Origin: Desertimonas sp963733085
Lineage (GTDB): Bacteria > Actinomycetota > Acidimicrobiia > Acidimicrobiales > Ilumatobacteraceae
DNA: 64,000 nucleotides
Direction of reading: 5' to 3'
NCBI GenBank assembly: GCA_963733085.1
Contig: CAVTBY010000006.1
Location: forward strand, 293,440 to 357,439
The notes under the pieces were generated by a model. That model had not been told where the DNA came from, did not search any database, and worked only from the letters and a program-made list of their open reading frames with translations. Every line of letters starts with the position of its first letter. The first letter of the stretch is position 1. The position numbers were made by a program, and so were the translations under genes. Below are positions 44,695 through 54,569 of this stretch, piece by piece.

Positions 44695-46181
44695 AAGGCG
44701 GTCCCGACGATTGATCACCGGGGTGCTCGCCGCTGCGGCGATCGTCTCGGCCGTCGGCGGAGGCGTCGGTGCCGCCAACCCACAGTCCGGCGAGCCGGTG
44801 ACGATTCGCTGGTTCGTCGGCCTCGGCACCGGCACTCAGCCAGAGCAGATCGCCGCCCAAGAGACGGTGGTCGAGGAGTTCAACGCCAGCCAGGACGCCA
44901 TCGAACTGCAGGTCGAGCTCGTCGACAACGAGGTTGCTTTCGAAACGCTGGCAACGCAGATCGCCGCCGGCGATGCGCCCGACATCATCGGCCCGGTCGG
45001 CATCCGCGGTTCGAACTCGTTTGCCGGACAGTTCCTCGACCTCGAGCCGCTCGTCGAGTCGACGGGCTTCGACCTCTCCGGGTACGACGAGGCCCAGGTC
45101 GAGTTCTGGCGGGAGCAGGACACGGGCGAGCTGACGGCTTTGCCGTTCGCCACGTTCCCGTCGGCGATGTATCTACAACAAGGACCTCTTCGACGAGGCC
45201 GACCTCGATTACCCGCCGACCGCCTACGGCGAACCGTACGCCGACGGTGATCCGTGGGACGTCGAGAAGGTCGCCGAACTGGCCATGTTGCTGACCGTCG
45301 ACGCCAACGGCAACGACGCGACGAGCCCTGACTTCGACCGTGAGAACATCGTGCAGTGGGGCTTCCACCAGCAGTTCAACGACGACGCTCGCTCCATCGG
45401 CACGTTCTTCGCGCCCGGGTCACTCGTCGCCGAGGACGGCACGGCGCAGATCCCCGAGCACTGGGTCGAGGCGTGGCAGTGGTACAACGATCTCGTGACC
45501 GCTGGCGCGGCACCGAACCTGTCGGAGACGAACTCCGATGTGCTCGGTGGCGGTAATGCCTTCAACACGGGCAACGTGGCGATGGCCAACACCCACCTGT
45601 GGTACACGTGCTGCGTGCGTGACGAGAACGGCGTCGGCAAGGAGTTCTGGGACCTGGCCGTGATGCCGGAGTACAACGGCACGGCGACGTCGAAGTTGCA
45701 CGCCGACACGTTCCGCATCCTCTCCTCGACGGAGAATCCGGATGCGGCGTTCGAGGTGCTCACGTACCTGCTCGACGATGCCGCACCGGTGCTGCTCGAC
45801 ACGTACGGCGCCTTGCCGGCTCGTCAGGATCTGCGCGATCCGTTCTTCGCCGGTCTCGACGAGGTGTTCCCGCAAGGGGTCAACTGGGACGCGGCGCTCG
45901 CCGGCCTGGACTACCCGGACGTGCCGAGCCATGAGTCGAACATGCCCAACTTCTTCGAGGCCGAGATCGTCATCGACGCCTGGGAGGACCGACTCTGGAC
46001 GGAGTTGCCCATGGACGTCGCCGCGGCGGCCGAAGAGCTCCGGGTCGCGCTCGATCCGGTGTTCGCCGGCGCCCCGGCGCCGACGGTCCCGGGCACCGAG
46101 CCCACGGGTAGCGAACCTGCGGGCACTGAACCAGCCGGAACCGAACCTGCCGGGACGGAGCCGGCTACTACGTCGGGCTGA
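44657..46181 (+). CDS. Sugar ABC transporter substrate-binding protein, frame broken once
   Basis: GTG 44657 follows a GGAG box 11 bp upstream. The signal peptide is RSRRLITGVLAAAAIVSAVG, with no lipobox. The fold is that of family 1 sugar-binding proteins: TIRWFVGLGTGTQPEQIAA, AGDAPDIIGPVGIRGSNSFA, and, after a frame change near 45170, YNKDLFDEADLDYPP. Later blocks include GNVAMANTHLWYTCC and FEVLTYLLDDAAPVLLDTYG. The C-terminus ends in imperfect repeats of GTEPA (about 46096-46170), an extended tail. It probably delivers an oligosaccharide to the two permeases that follow, in a locus with a beta-glucosidase. Confidence 0.9.
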
Positions 46182-46208
46182 CGCACCGACGGACGTTGGG
46201 ACGTTGCG

Positions 46209-47212
46209 ATGGCGTTGATCACTGATCCGGTCGACGCTGTCGTTGCCGATCGACCCGACCGGACCCAGGTCCGGTCGGGCCGTCCGCGTATCCGCCGCCG
46301 CCGTTCAATCGGCGAGCGGCGCCGTCGACGAGTCGGCCTGCTGTTCGTCTCCCCGTGGTTGATCGGGCTGAGCCTGTTCTACCTCATTCCGCTCGTCGTC
46401 TCTCTCGCGTTCTCGTTCACCAACTACGAGCTCGTCGACCGGGACGACGTCGATACCAAGTTCATCGGACTCGACAACTGGCGCCGGCTCTTCGAGGATC
46501 CCGAGGTCCGTCATTCGGCGCTCGTCACGTTGCGCTTCGCCGTCATCTTCATTCCGCTGACGATGCTCGTGCCGCTGGCCGTCGCCTATCTGCTGACATC
46601 GCGCCACCTGTGGGGATCGTCGGTCTTCCGCGTGTTGTTCTACCTGCCGGCGATCGTGCCCTTCGTCGCCTCGGCGTTCGTGTGGGAGGGATTCTTCAAC
46701 GACACGACAGGCTGGCTCAACCGGATGCTGCGGGCGATCGGTTTCGATCCGCCGGACTGGATCAACGACAAGACGTGGGTCATCCCCGCGCTCGGGATCA
46801 TCGCCCTGTGGGGCATCGGCAACGCCATCATCATCTACATGGCGTCGCTGCGCAGCGTGCCCGTCGATCTGTTCGAAGCGGCGCGCATCGACGGAGCCAA
46901 CGCCTGGAGAACGTTCCGCCATGTCACCTGGCCGATGATCTCGCCGGTCACGTTCTACAACCTCGTCATCGTCCTCGTGGCCCTCGGCCAGTACTTCATC
47001 GTCCCGTTCGTGCTGACCGACGGAAGTGGAAATCCCGACGGTGCCTCGCTCTTCTACACGATGTACTTCTACCGCAGACCTTCACCATCTACGACGGCGG
47101 GTACGGGTCGACACTTGCGTGGGCGATGTTCATCGTCATCATGTCGGTGACGGCGTTCGTGTTCTGGTCGGCCCGATACTGGGTCCACTACCAATACGAG
47201 AGGAAGCGCTGA
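46209..47212 (+). CDS. Sugar ABC transporter permease, MalF type, frame broken once
   Basis: This permease has about six membrane helices, a basic N-terminus (RRRRSIGERRRRRVGLLF) and the EAA loop VDLFEAARIDGANAWRTFRH. The first frame is lost near 47070, and TFTIYDGGYGSTLAWAMFIV continues in the other frame to a stop at 47212. This is followed 1 bp later by the second permease. The length of about 334 residues is normal for the family. Confidence 0.9.
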
Positions 47213-47213
47213 G

Positions 47214-48326
47214 ATGGCGCTTATGGCACCACCGGTAGAGACCGGGGTCCCGGCGTCCGGGGGGCGGTGGCGGCAAGCGCGAGGCGGCTACAAGGACATC
47301 GACCGGCCGACACGGCGGTATCTCGCCAAGGCCACCGTCACCTTGTTCGCCCTCATCCTCATCGTGACGTACTTGCTGCCACTCGGCTACGGCTTCATCA
47401 CCGGGCTGAAGAGCTCGGACCAGATCGCCGACCCGCGTCAGCCGATCCTGCCGATGTCCCCCGACACGGCGACGATCGACGGCGAGGAGTACCCGGTGAT
47501 GATGGTCCCGTTCGACGACGGCACGCGTGCCCTCGCGCTCGTCGACAAAGGCCGCGAGGCCAGCGGGTTCGTCGACCCCGACGAGCCCGACGTGTTGATC
47601 GAATGGGAGGGTCGCTGGCGCACGCTCGAACCGGCGACGACGCTCGACCTGCATTGGGACAACTTCTCCTCGGTCGCCGAGACGCTCGACCTACCGCGCC
47701 TGTTGTTCAACACGGGCGTCATTGCCGGGCTCGGGATGGCCGGAACACTGATCTCGTCAGTGCTCGTCGCCTACGGCCTGTCCCGCTTCAATGTCCCCTT
47801 CGAAAAGCTGATCATGGCGTCGTTGATCGCCGCCATCATCCTGCCCCGCTTCGTCACCATCGTTCCGACGTACGCGGTATACCAGCAGCTCGGTTGGATC
47901 GGCACCTGGTTGCCGCTGATCATCCCCCACTTCTTCGCCAATGCCTTCAACGTCTTCCTGCTCCGCCAGTTCTTCATGACGATCCCCCGCGAGCTCGATG
48001 AGGCGGCCACGATCGACGGAGCAGGGCCGCTGCGCATCCTGATGACGATCATCGTCCCGCAGGCCAGGGCGGCGATCGTCGCCGTCGCCCTGTTCCACTT
48101 CTTCTTCGCCTGGAACGATTTCTTCGAGCCGTTCGTCTACCTCGCCGGAGATCTCGAGAAGTATCCGATCTCGGTCGGCCTGTACGGCTTCATCGGGTTG
48201 TACAAGTCGGCGGTGAACCTCGTTCAGGCCGGGGCGATCATCGCCATGGCGATACCGATCCTCGTGTTCTGCTTCGGCCAGCGCTTCTTCATGAGAGGCA
48301 TCGACGTCAGCGGCTCACTCAAGTAA
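47214..48326 (+). CDS. Sugar ABC transporter permease, MalG type, with a large outer loop
   Basis: This is a 370-residue permease whose EAA loop reads RELDEAATIDGAGPLRILMT. After the first membrane helix (TLFALILIVTYLLPLGYGFI) about 100 polar residues precede the next membrane helix. They include DPRQPILPMSPDTATIDGEE and ALALVDKGREASGFVDPDEP. This is far more than in E. coli MalG and makes a sizeable outside domain. Similar inserts occur in a subset of actinobacterial MalG homologues. No ATPase gene is in this operon, so a shared ATPase encoded elsewhere (MsmK type) probably powers it. Confidence 0.92.
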   Translation: MALMAPPVETGVPASGGRWRQARGGYKDIDRPTRRYLAKATVTLFALILIVTYLLPLGYGFITGLKSSDQIADPRQPILPMSPDTATIDGEEYPVMMVPFDDGTRALALVDKGREASGFVDPDEPDVLIEWEGRWRTLEPATTLDLHWDNFSSVAETLDLPRLLFNTGVIAGLGMAGTLISSVLVAYGLSRFNVPFEKLIMASLIAAIILPRFVTIVPTYAVYQQLGWIGTWLPLIIPHFFANAFNVFLLRQFFMTIPRELDEAATIDGAGPLRILMTIIVPQARAAIVAVALFHFFFAWNDFFEPFVYLAGDLEKYPISVGLYGFIGLYKSAVNLVQAGAIIAMAIPILVFCFGQRFFMRGIDVSGSLK

Positions 48327-48330
48327 CCAC

Positions 48331-48376
48331 ATTGGTGAGCTGTCGCCGCAGATTTCTGCTGGCTCCGCTCACCAAT
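48331..48376. terminator. Hairpin between sugar permease and isocitrate dehydrogenase genes
   Basis: ATTGGTGAGC (48331-48340) pairs perfectly with GCTCACCAAT (48367-48376). GCAG and CTGC pair in the inner part. It sits between two convergent gene ends (48326 and 48382), so it is a probable bidirectional terminator. Confidence 0.65.
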
Positions 48377-48381
48377 ATCGG

Positions 48382-49602
48382 CTACGCCAACATGCTCTCG
48401 TGAAGGCGACCGTCCAACGCTGACAGGAAGTCTTCGGTGTTGAGGAAAGGGGCGTCCTTGGCGACGAGGAGGGCGAGGTCCTTGGTCATCTCGCCGCCCT
48501 CGACCGCCTCGATGCAGACCCGCTCGAGTGTCTCGGCGAAGTTGGTCACGTCTGGTGTGCCGTCGAGCTTGCCGCGGTGCTTGAGGCCGCCGGTCCAGGC
48601 GAAGATCGAGGCGATCGGGTTCGTCGACGTCGGGTTGCCCTTCTGGTGCTCGCGGTAGTGGCGGGTGACGGTGCCGTGGGCGGCCTCGGCCTCGACCGTC
48701 TGGCCATCAGGCGTCATCAACACGGACGTCATCAGCCCGAGTGAGCCGAATCCCTGGGCGACGGTGTCGGACTGCACGTCCCCGTCGTAGTTCTTGCACG
48801 CCCACACGTAGCCGCCCTCCCACTTCATCACCTGGGCGACCATGTCGTCGATCAAGCGGTGCTCGTAGGTGAGCCCGGCGGTGGCGAACTCGTCGGCGAA
48901 CTCGCTGTCGAAGACCTCCTGGAAGAGATCCTTGAACATCCCGTCGTAGGCCTTGAGGATCGTGTTCTTCGTCGACAGGTAGACGGGATAGTTGCGGTTG
49001 AGGCCGTAGCGCAGCGATGCCCGGGCGAAGTCGCGGATCGACTCGGCGTAGTTGTACATGCCCATCGCGATGCCGCCGCCGTCGGGATATTCGGCGACGT
49101 CGAAGTGCATCGGCTCACCACCGTCGGCCGGGGTGTAGGTGATCGTCAGCGTCCCGGCCCCTGGCACCTTGAAGTCGGTGGCCTTGTACTGGTCGGCGTG
49201 GGCATGACGGCCGATGACGATCGGCTTCGTCCATCCCGGCACGAGCCGGGGGATGTTGGAGATGATGATCGGCTCGCGAAACACGACGCCACCGAGGATG
49301 TTGCGGATCGTTCCGTTCGGCGAGCGCCACATCTTCTTCAGCCCGAACTCCTCGACGCGCGCCTCGTCCGGCGTGATCGTCGCGCACTTGACGCCGACGC
49401 CGTACTGCTTGGTGGCGTTGGCGGCGTCGATGGTGATCTGGTCGTCGGTTGCGTCACGGCTCTCGATCGACAGGTCGTAGTACTTCAGGTCGACGTCGAG
49501 ATACGGCAGGATCAATTGGTCCTTGATGAACGCCCAGATGATCCTCGTCATCTCGTCGCCGTCCATCTCGACGACTGGGTTCTGCACCTTGATCTTGGCC
49601 AT
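48382..49602 (-). CDS. icd: NADP-dependent isocitrate dehydrogenase
   Basis: This 406-residue enzyme oxidises isocitrate to 2-oxoglutarate. It is of the eukaryote-like dimeric class: VEMDGDEMTRIIWAFIKDQL, KCATITPDEARVEEF, WRSPNGTIRNILGGVVFREP, SILYTGG-like segments and SVLMTPDGQTVEAEAAHGTV. ATG 49602 follows a GAGGAG box. With citrate synthase and aconitase nearby it completes the first oxidative branch of the TCA cycle. It is not E. coli type. Confidence 0.96.
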   Translation of the reverse strand: MAKIKVQNPVVEMDGDEMTRIIWAFIKDQLILPYLDVDLKYYDLSIESRDATDDQITIDAANATKQYGVGVKCATITPDEARVEEFGLKKMWRSPNGTIRNILGGVVFREPIIISNIPRLVPGWTKPIVIGRHAHADQYKATDFKVPGAGTLTITYTPADGGEPMHFDVAEYPDGGGIAMGMYNYAESIRDFARASLRYGLNRNYPVYLSTKNTILKAYDGMFKDLFQEVFDSEFADEFATAGLTYEHRLIDDMVAQVMKWEGGYVWACKNYDGDVQSDTVAQGFGSLGLMTSVLMTPDGQTVEAEAAHGTVTRHYREHQKGNPTSTNPIASIFAWTGGLKHRGKLDGTPDVTNFAETLERVCIEAVEGGEMTKDLALLVAKDAPFLNTEDFLSALDGRLHESMLA

Positions 49603-49718
49603 GGGCGTGGCGGCTCCTCACTTGTATCGAACTTGTCCGGGGAGCGTAGCCCGCGCCGGCCGCAACAGCGCAGGTGACGTGCCGGTGACCGACGACGGCG
49701 AACTGCAATGATCCCCGG

Positions 49719-51336
49719 ATGCGCAGCAGCCACCGCCGACGGATCGTCCTGCTCGTCGCGACCGTCGTCGCGACCGGCACCTCCTCGCTCGTGTTCAACT
49801 CGCCAGCAGCGGCACACCCGTCGTCACCACCCGCTGGCTTCCAGCGCGTCGTTGACGACACCGGCACGATCTCGGTCGTCGTGCCCGACGGCTGGGTCGT
49901 CGATACGGCGAGGTTCAACGTCGGCCACGACGGCGTCGGTTTCCCGTCGATCACGGCCAGCCCGGGACGCACTGCCGGCGCAGTGTGAGGGGTGCTCGGA
50001 AGGCTGGCTCCTTCCGATTTTCCAGGTCCACGCCGTTCCGTATGGCGACCTCTCGACGGAGGCGAACTGCAGCGACCCGGAAACGATGCCCTTCGACAAC
50101 GGTTCGTTCGCCGGAATTCGTCGCAACAACGTCGGCTGTGACGCGGCGGTCGACGAAGTGCTGGCGAGCGAAGCCGGCGGCGCGCTCAACATCCACGCCT
50201 CGATGATCTACGCCGACCTGACGGGGGGCTCGGAGTCAGCCGTGCCGGTGGAGGAGGCCAAAGGGCTGTTCGACGTGATGCTCCAACAGATCGCGTGGAC
50301 AGGGTCGCCGTACCCGAGCCCGCCGACGGGTCTGCCACCAGCGCGACCGCCCGATCCTGCTGCCCCGGTCTGGCCGTTCGGACCATTCTGGAACGCGCCG
50401 CAGCTGGGCGAGGAGCCCGTGCGCGGCAGCGGCTGCGGGAGCGAGGGCCAGATCGGCGACGTTATCCCTGACGGGTTGTGGGCCGGTTATGTCACCAACG
50501 AGTCGACCCCGACGATCAGCATCGACCTGTTGTGCATCTTCACCGGCCCTGCCGCCGGGCAGATCATCAGCGAGGGCACCGCCAACGTCGTCAACAACGA
50601 GCCCGATTACGTGGTCGTCAACAACAACACCCGTCTGCGCGCTGCGCCGGCGGCACCTGGGATCCTGCTGCGCGACAGCACGGTGGTCGACGGCGAGTGC
50701 GTCGAGAACCCGACCGCGGCGCACAACCCGGAACCGCCGCGCCAGGCATGGGTCCGCATCCACGAAGGCGTCGTCACGTGGATCTTGTGGGGCTGCGGCT
50801 TTCCGGCCAGGTCCGCAGCCCCGCAGCCCGCCAACCTGCCGCCCGCATATCCGGACTACAGCGACGGCGTCGGCTCGGTGTGGCCCTACGGATCGTTCCG
50901 CAACGTCCCGCAACTCGGTAGCGAGCCGGTTCGCGGGAGCGGGTGCGGCGCCAGCGGCCAGCTCGGACCGACGATCCCCGACGGGCTGTGGGCGGGATTC
51001 GTCACCGGCTACGACGCGACGAACAGCTCGCTCGGCATCGACGTGTTGTGCATCTTCGAGGGCGACACCGCCCAGTGGGTGCTGAACGAGGGCACCGTCA
51101 TCGACATCGTCAACGACGAGCCGGACTACCTCGTCGTCAACAACAGCACGCAGCTCCGCACGATGCCGTCGGGACTCGCGGCGATCGTCCTCGGCGAGGT
51201 GGCGAGCGACGGGCAGTGCGTCGAGGGCACGCACCTGTCCCCCGAGGCGGTCAACGAGATCGCGCCGCGAAGTGCCGTCCAGGCGTGGATCCGCATCGAT
51301 GCCGGCGTCGTGACCTGGATCTTCTACGGGTGCTGA
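49719..51336 (+). CDS. Secreted protein with two repeated domains, frame broken once
   Basis: ATG 49719 begins with a signal peptide (MRSSHRRRIVLLVATVVATG, then cleavage after SPAAA). An N-terminal domain follows that includes QRVVDDTGTISVVVPDGW. The frame changes near 49965-49985, then QCEGCSEGWLLPIFQV continues the same fold. The C-terminal 320 residues hold two copies of a domain of about 135 residues. The first reads VWPFGPFWNAPQLGEEPVRG, the second VWPYGSFRNVPQLGSEPVRG. Each has the same Cys-rich GSGCG-x10-IPDGLWAG block and ends WILWGCGF or WIFYGC. No known family is recognised. Cys-rich repeated outer domains suggest binding. Confidence 0.75.
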
Positions 51337-51356
51337 TTCGGTCGTAGCCTCGTTCC

Positions 51357-52463
51357 GTGGACTTCGCCTGGACGCCAGAGCAGGAGGCGCTGCGTAAGGA
51401 CGCCCGCGACTTCGCCGCCGACGCCGTCAGCCGCTTCGGTCGACACAACGACTCGTGGATCAACGGGTACTCGACGGAGATCGCCAGGGAGCTCGCAGCA
51501 CGCGGCTGGATCGGCCTCACCTGGCCGGCCGAGCACGGCGGCGGAGGCCGCCCGGCGATCGATCGTTTGATCATCGGCGAGGAGCTGATCGCCGCCGGCG
51601 CGCCGATCGCGGCGATGTGGTTCGCCGACCGCCAAATGGGTCCGTCGCTGATCGCCTTCGGCCGCCAGGATCAGCGCGACGAGTTCTTGCCAGGCATTCT
51701 GCGCGGCGAGACGACGTGGTCGATCGGGATGTCCGAACCAGAGGCCGGCAGTGACCTCGCCTCACTCCGCACGTCGGCCCGCGGCGACGGTGACGAGTGG
51801 GTGATCAACGGCCAGAAGATCTGGACGAGCTTCGCCGCCGTCGCCGACTACTGCTACCTGATCTGCAGGACCTCGAGTGACGGGCCGCCCCACCAGGGCA
51901 TCAGCGAGATCATCGTGCCGATGAGCTCGCCCGGCATCGAGGTCCGCCCGATCAAGGACATGACGACGAACCGTCACTTCTGCGAGGTCTTCTTCACCGA
52001 CGTCCGAGTGCCGCGCAGCAACCTCGTCGGCGTCGAGGGCAACGCCTTCAAGCAGACGATGCGACAACTCGAGCACGAGCGCGGTGGCATCGACCGCCTC
52101 GTCTCCAACCATGCCCTCTACACCAGCGCGCTCGACCAAGCCAACACCGGCGACGCCCTCGTGCGCCAACAGATCGCTGCCCTCGAGACCGGCTACCGGA
52201 TCGGCCGGATCCTCGTCATCCGCGAAGCGCTCGGCCAGGCACCGGCCGGATTCTCGGCGGCGACGAAGTGCTTCTGCACCGAGCACGAGCAGCGCGTCGC
52301 CGACTTCGTCTTCCAGGTGATGGGCGCAGCGGCGACGCTGTGGGACGACATCGTCAAGGGTCTCGTCTATGCACCCGGTTACACGATCATGGGCGGGACG
52401 TCGAACGTGATGCGCAACATCCTCGGCGAGCGCGTGCTCGACCTACCACGCGAGCCGCGTTGA
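51357..52463 (+). CDS. Acyl-CoA dehydrogenase
   Basis: This 368-residue flavoprotein has the ACAD plan: DFAWTPEQEALRKDARDF, the FAD block TTWSIGMSEPEAGSDLASL, GQKIWTSFAAVADYCYLICR, CEVFFTDVRVPRSNLVG and the C-terminal TIMGGTSNVMRNILGERVL. In this last block Gly-Thr follows the usual place of the catalytic Glu. It starts with GTG 51357, 20 bp after the preceding stop. It removes two hydrogens from an acyl-CoA, and substrate size is unknown. No electron-transfer flavoprotein genes are nearby. Confidence 0.93.
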   Translation: MDFAWTPEQEALRKDARDFAADAVSRFGRHNDSWINGYSTEIARELAARGWIGLTWPAEHGGGGRPAIDRLIIGEELIAAGAPIAAMWFADRQMGPSLIAFGRQDQRDEFLPGILRGETTWSIGMSEPEAGSDLASLRTSARGDGDEWVINGQKIWTSFAAVADYCYLICRTSSDGPPHQGISEIIVPMSSPGIEVRPIKDMTTNRHFCEVFFTDVRVPRSNLVGVEGNAFKQTMRQLEHERGGIDRLVSNHALYTSALDQANTGDALVRQQIAALETGYRIGRILVIREALGQAPAGFSAATKCFCTEHEQRVADFVFQVMGAAATLWDDIVKGLVYAPGYTIMGGTSNVMRNILGERVLDLPREPR

Positions 52464-52536
52464 ACGTTCGTCCGGTGCCACTCCACCAACCGCTCAACCG
52501 GCCAGAATGACTGCGTTCTTCTCGCAGGAGGTCCTG

Positions 52537-53565
52537 ATGCGTCCGTTCACCCGCGCCCTCGGCGCCGCCGTCGTCGGCGGGGCGTCTCTCGCCGGCGGTT
52601 CGGCCGCGCTCGCTGCGCCACCGGATGATGACGGCAGCGCCGCGCTCGAGCAGTTCGAGAACCTCGCCGAACGTTCCGGCTACGCACTTGTCGACCCCGC
52701 CTGCTCAGAGTCGCCGGAGTCCGGGGACCTGACGTTCACGTGCTATGCGATGACAACGGCGGGGGGCCCGCTGATCGCCCGGACGACGCTGTCCGCCGGC
52801 GACGTCGTCGAGTTCGAGATTCTCGCCGAGCCCGGCCAGCCAGCCGATGGCAGCGCGACGCAGCCGGCACCGGCTGCGGACGACACGGTGGCCGGATTCG
52901 ATCCGCTCGCCTACTTCAACACGCTGTTCTCCGGCGATCCCACGGAGATCTCCACGCTGCAGTCGAGCACGGCTCCAGGGTCTCCGGCAGAGGCGTACGC
53001 CCTGTTTCAGCTCGCCTTCGCCCAGGCCATGAGCACCTTCGGGGGTGAGGTCGAAACGTCGCACGTGTATCTCACCGACGATGGCGTGCTGTTGTGCGTG
53101 ATGCCGGACGATTGTGTCTACGCCGCCGACCTCGAGGTCGTCGACGGCCAGCTGGCCAACTTCACCGTCGATGGCAACGAGATCGCCCCCCGCCTCGGCC
53201 TGCCCGGTCAACCGACAACTGTCGGACCGGCCACAGCGCGTGTCCAGGCTGCCTATCGGCCGGTCACCGGCTCCGATGCCCTGCGCGTGTTCATCGAGCT
53301 GTCCTCTTCGTCGGACGCGACGTTCGAGCTGTCCAACGCCGTCTACGTCGACCGCGACGGCAACCTCACCCCGGTCGATCGCGACACAAGCATCGGGGCG
53401 ATCAACGGCACTGCCCGCGACCCCGTGGCCGTCGTTCTCGACTTCCCGGGTGCCGATCCCGGCGGACAGGTGCGCTTCCTGGTCTTCCCGCGGGGCTCCG
53501 ACACCCCCGTGGCGGTCGTCCTCCCCGTCGAACCCGCTGTCGCCGAGGACACCCCGGCCGACTGA
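52537..53565 (+). CDS. Secreted protein of unknown function
   Basis: ATG 52537 with AGGAGG 5 bp upstream starts a signal peptide (MRPFTRALGAAVVGGASLAG, AALA-APPDDDG). The mature protein of about 320 residues has no family I recognise. It starts with a helix (ALEQFENLAERSGYALVDPA), has Cys-containing strands (CSESPESGDLTFTCYAM) and a mid region with LQSSTAPGSPAEAYALFQLA. The C-terminal part reads as an immunoglobulin-like beta domain (SSDATFELSNAVYVDRDGNL, VLDFPGADPGGQVRFLVFPR). It is probably cell-surface or wall-associated. Confidence 0.75.
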   Translation: MRPFTRALGAAVVGGASLAGGSAALAAPPDDDGSAALEQFENLAERSGYALVDPACSESPESGDLTFTCYAMTTAGGPLIARTTLSAGDVVEFEILAEPGQPADGSATQPAPAADDTVAGFDPLAYFNTLFSGDPTEISTLQSSTAPGSPAEAYALFQLAFAQAMSTFGGEVETSHVYLTDDGVLLCVMPDDCVYAADLEVVDGQLANFTVDGNEIAPRLGLPGQPTTVGPATARVQAAYRPVTGSDALRVFIELSSSSDATFELSNAVYVDRDGNLTPVDRDTSIGAINGTARDPVAVVLDFPGADPGGQVRFLVFPRGSDTPVAVVLPVEPAVAEDTPAD

Positions 53566-53644
53566 AGCGCGATGTTCGAGCAGGCAACGTCGGCGCCAAA
53601 CTGTCGCAGCGTGACCGCCAGTCGGTGCGACGGTATGGTCGCGA

Positions 53645-54253
53645 ATGATGGCCATCGACGTCTCGGTCGTGCCGGCCAACCAGGCGAGCTGGGACGACAT
53701 CCAGACGGTGGTCGGCCCGATGCGATGCCACGGGTTCCGGTGCTTCTGTCAGCGCTTCAAGATGGGCTGGAACGACTGGATGGGCGGCGTACCCGACGAG
53801 GAGCGGGCCCATCGGCTGCGGGCCCAGACCGATTGCGGCCACCCCGGCGAGGGCCCGACGAGTGGGCTCATCGCCTACGTCGACGGTGAGCCGGCGGGCT
53901 GGTGCAATGTCGAGCCACGCCCGGCGTTCACCTTCCTGCCCGACGCTCGCGTTGTGTCGAAGAAGCGAGGCGAGGACCGCTCCGACCCCACCGTGTGGGT
54001 GGTCGCCTGCTTCGTTGTCCGAACCGAGTTCCGCCGGTGCGGGATGATGCGCGACCTCGCCGCGGCGGCCGTGGAGTTCGCCTGCCAACACGGCGCCCGG
54101 GCACTCGAGGCCTACCCGATGATCACCGAACCAGGGGTCGAGATCACGTGGGGCGAACTGCACGTCGGCAGCCGCAAGGTGTTCGAGGAAGCCGGACTCG
54201 TCGAGGTCGCCCACCCGACGAAACGCCGCTACGTCATGCGCATCGACTTCTGA
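53645..54253 (+). CDS. GNAT-family N-acetyltransferase
   Basis: This is a 202-residue GNAT-fold protein. SGLIAYVDGEPAGWCNVEPR is the acceptor-side strand. VWVVACFVVRTEFRRCGMMR holds the acetyl-CoA-binding R/Q-x-x-G-x-G/A-like loop (RRCGMM in a modified form). GSRKVFEEAGLVEVA is the closing helix. The N-terminal region (MRCHGFRCFCQRFKMGWNDW) is Cys-rich. The target amine is unknown. Confidence 0.85.
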   Translation: MMAIDVSVVPANQASWDDIQTVVGPMRCHGFRCFCQRFKMGWNDWMGGVPDEERAHRLRAQTDCGHPGEGPTSGLIAYVDGEPAGWCNVEPRPAFTFLPDARVVSKKRGEDRSDPTVWVVACFVVRTEFRRCGMMRDLAAAAVEFACQHGARALEAYPMITEPGVEITWGELHVGSRKVFEEAGLVEVAHPTKRRYVMRIDF

Positions 54254-54404
54254 CCGACCGGAAGCCGGCCGTCGACTCGCAACTCTCCGACGACGCGACC
54301 TGCGTACGCGACGTGAAGGCCGTCCAACGACTCGCAGGCCGCGGGCGAGGTGAAGCCTGCGTGGCGTTTGAACGCCCGCCGGAGGCTGAGAACAGCGCAC
54401 GACT

Positions 54405-54480
54405 CGTCGTGCCCACGGAGACACGCAGTCCCTCAAGAGCTACACCCGTCGCGACACGGCGTGTCTCCGTGGGCACGACG
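54405..54480. repeat. 22-bp inverted repeat overlapping the tRNA-Val 3' end
   Basis: A perfect 22-bp arm at 54405-54426 (containing GTGCCCACGGAGACACGC) is the reverse complement of 54459-54480. Positions 54470-54480 of the right arm are the last 11 bases of tRNA-Val. The loop is 32 nt. The hairpin could end tRNA transcription, but it would compete with the acceptor stem. The 150 bp before it (54254-54404) hold no recognisable gene. Confidence 0.8.
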
Positions 54481-54543
54481 GGACTCGAACCCGGGACCTC
54501 CACCGTGTCATGGTGGCGCTCTAACCAACTGAGCTACGCGCCC
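54470..54543 (-). tRNA. tRNA-Val (GAC)
   Basis: This is a 74-nt cloverleaf on the minus strand. The acceptor stem GGGCGCG pairs with CGTGCCC (one G-U pair). The D arm is GCTC-AGTTGGTTA-GAGC. Anticodon stem CCACC/GGTGG closes loop ATGACAC with anticodon GAC. The T loop is TTCGAGT. The first T-stem pair is a C-U mismatch. The 3' CCA is not encoded. It reads GUC and GUU valine codons. It lies 26 bp from the hemW stop, on the same strand. Confidence 0.95.
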
Positions 54544-54569
54544 TCGCGGCGTGCCAAGTTACCAGCTGA

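Noticed and set aside
46096..46170. Repeats in the sugar-binding protein tail as a phase-variable tract
   Set aside because: The units are in frame, imperfect and encode GTEPA repeats. Changes in unit number would not shift the frame.
54405..54543. Prophage or island attachment site at tRNA-Val
   Set aside because: The repeat is inverted, not direct. No integrase or phage genes are in the window, and neighbours on both sides are ordinary chromosomal genes.
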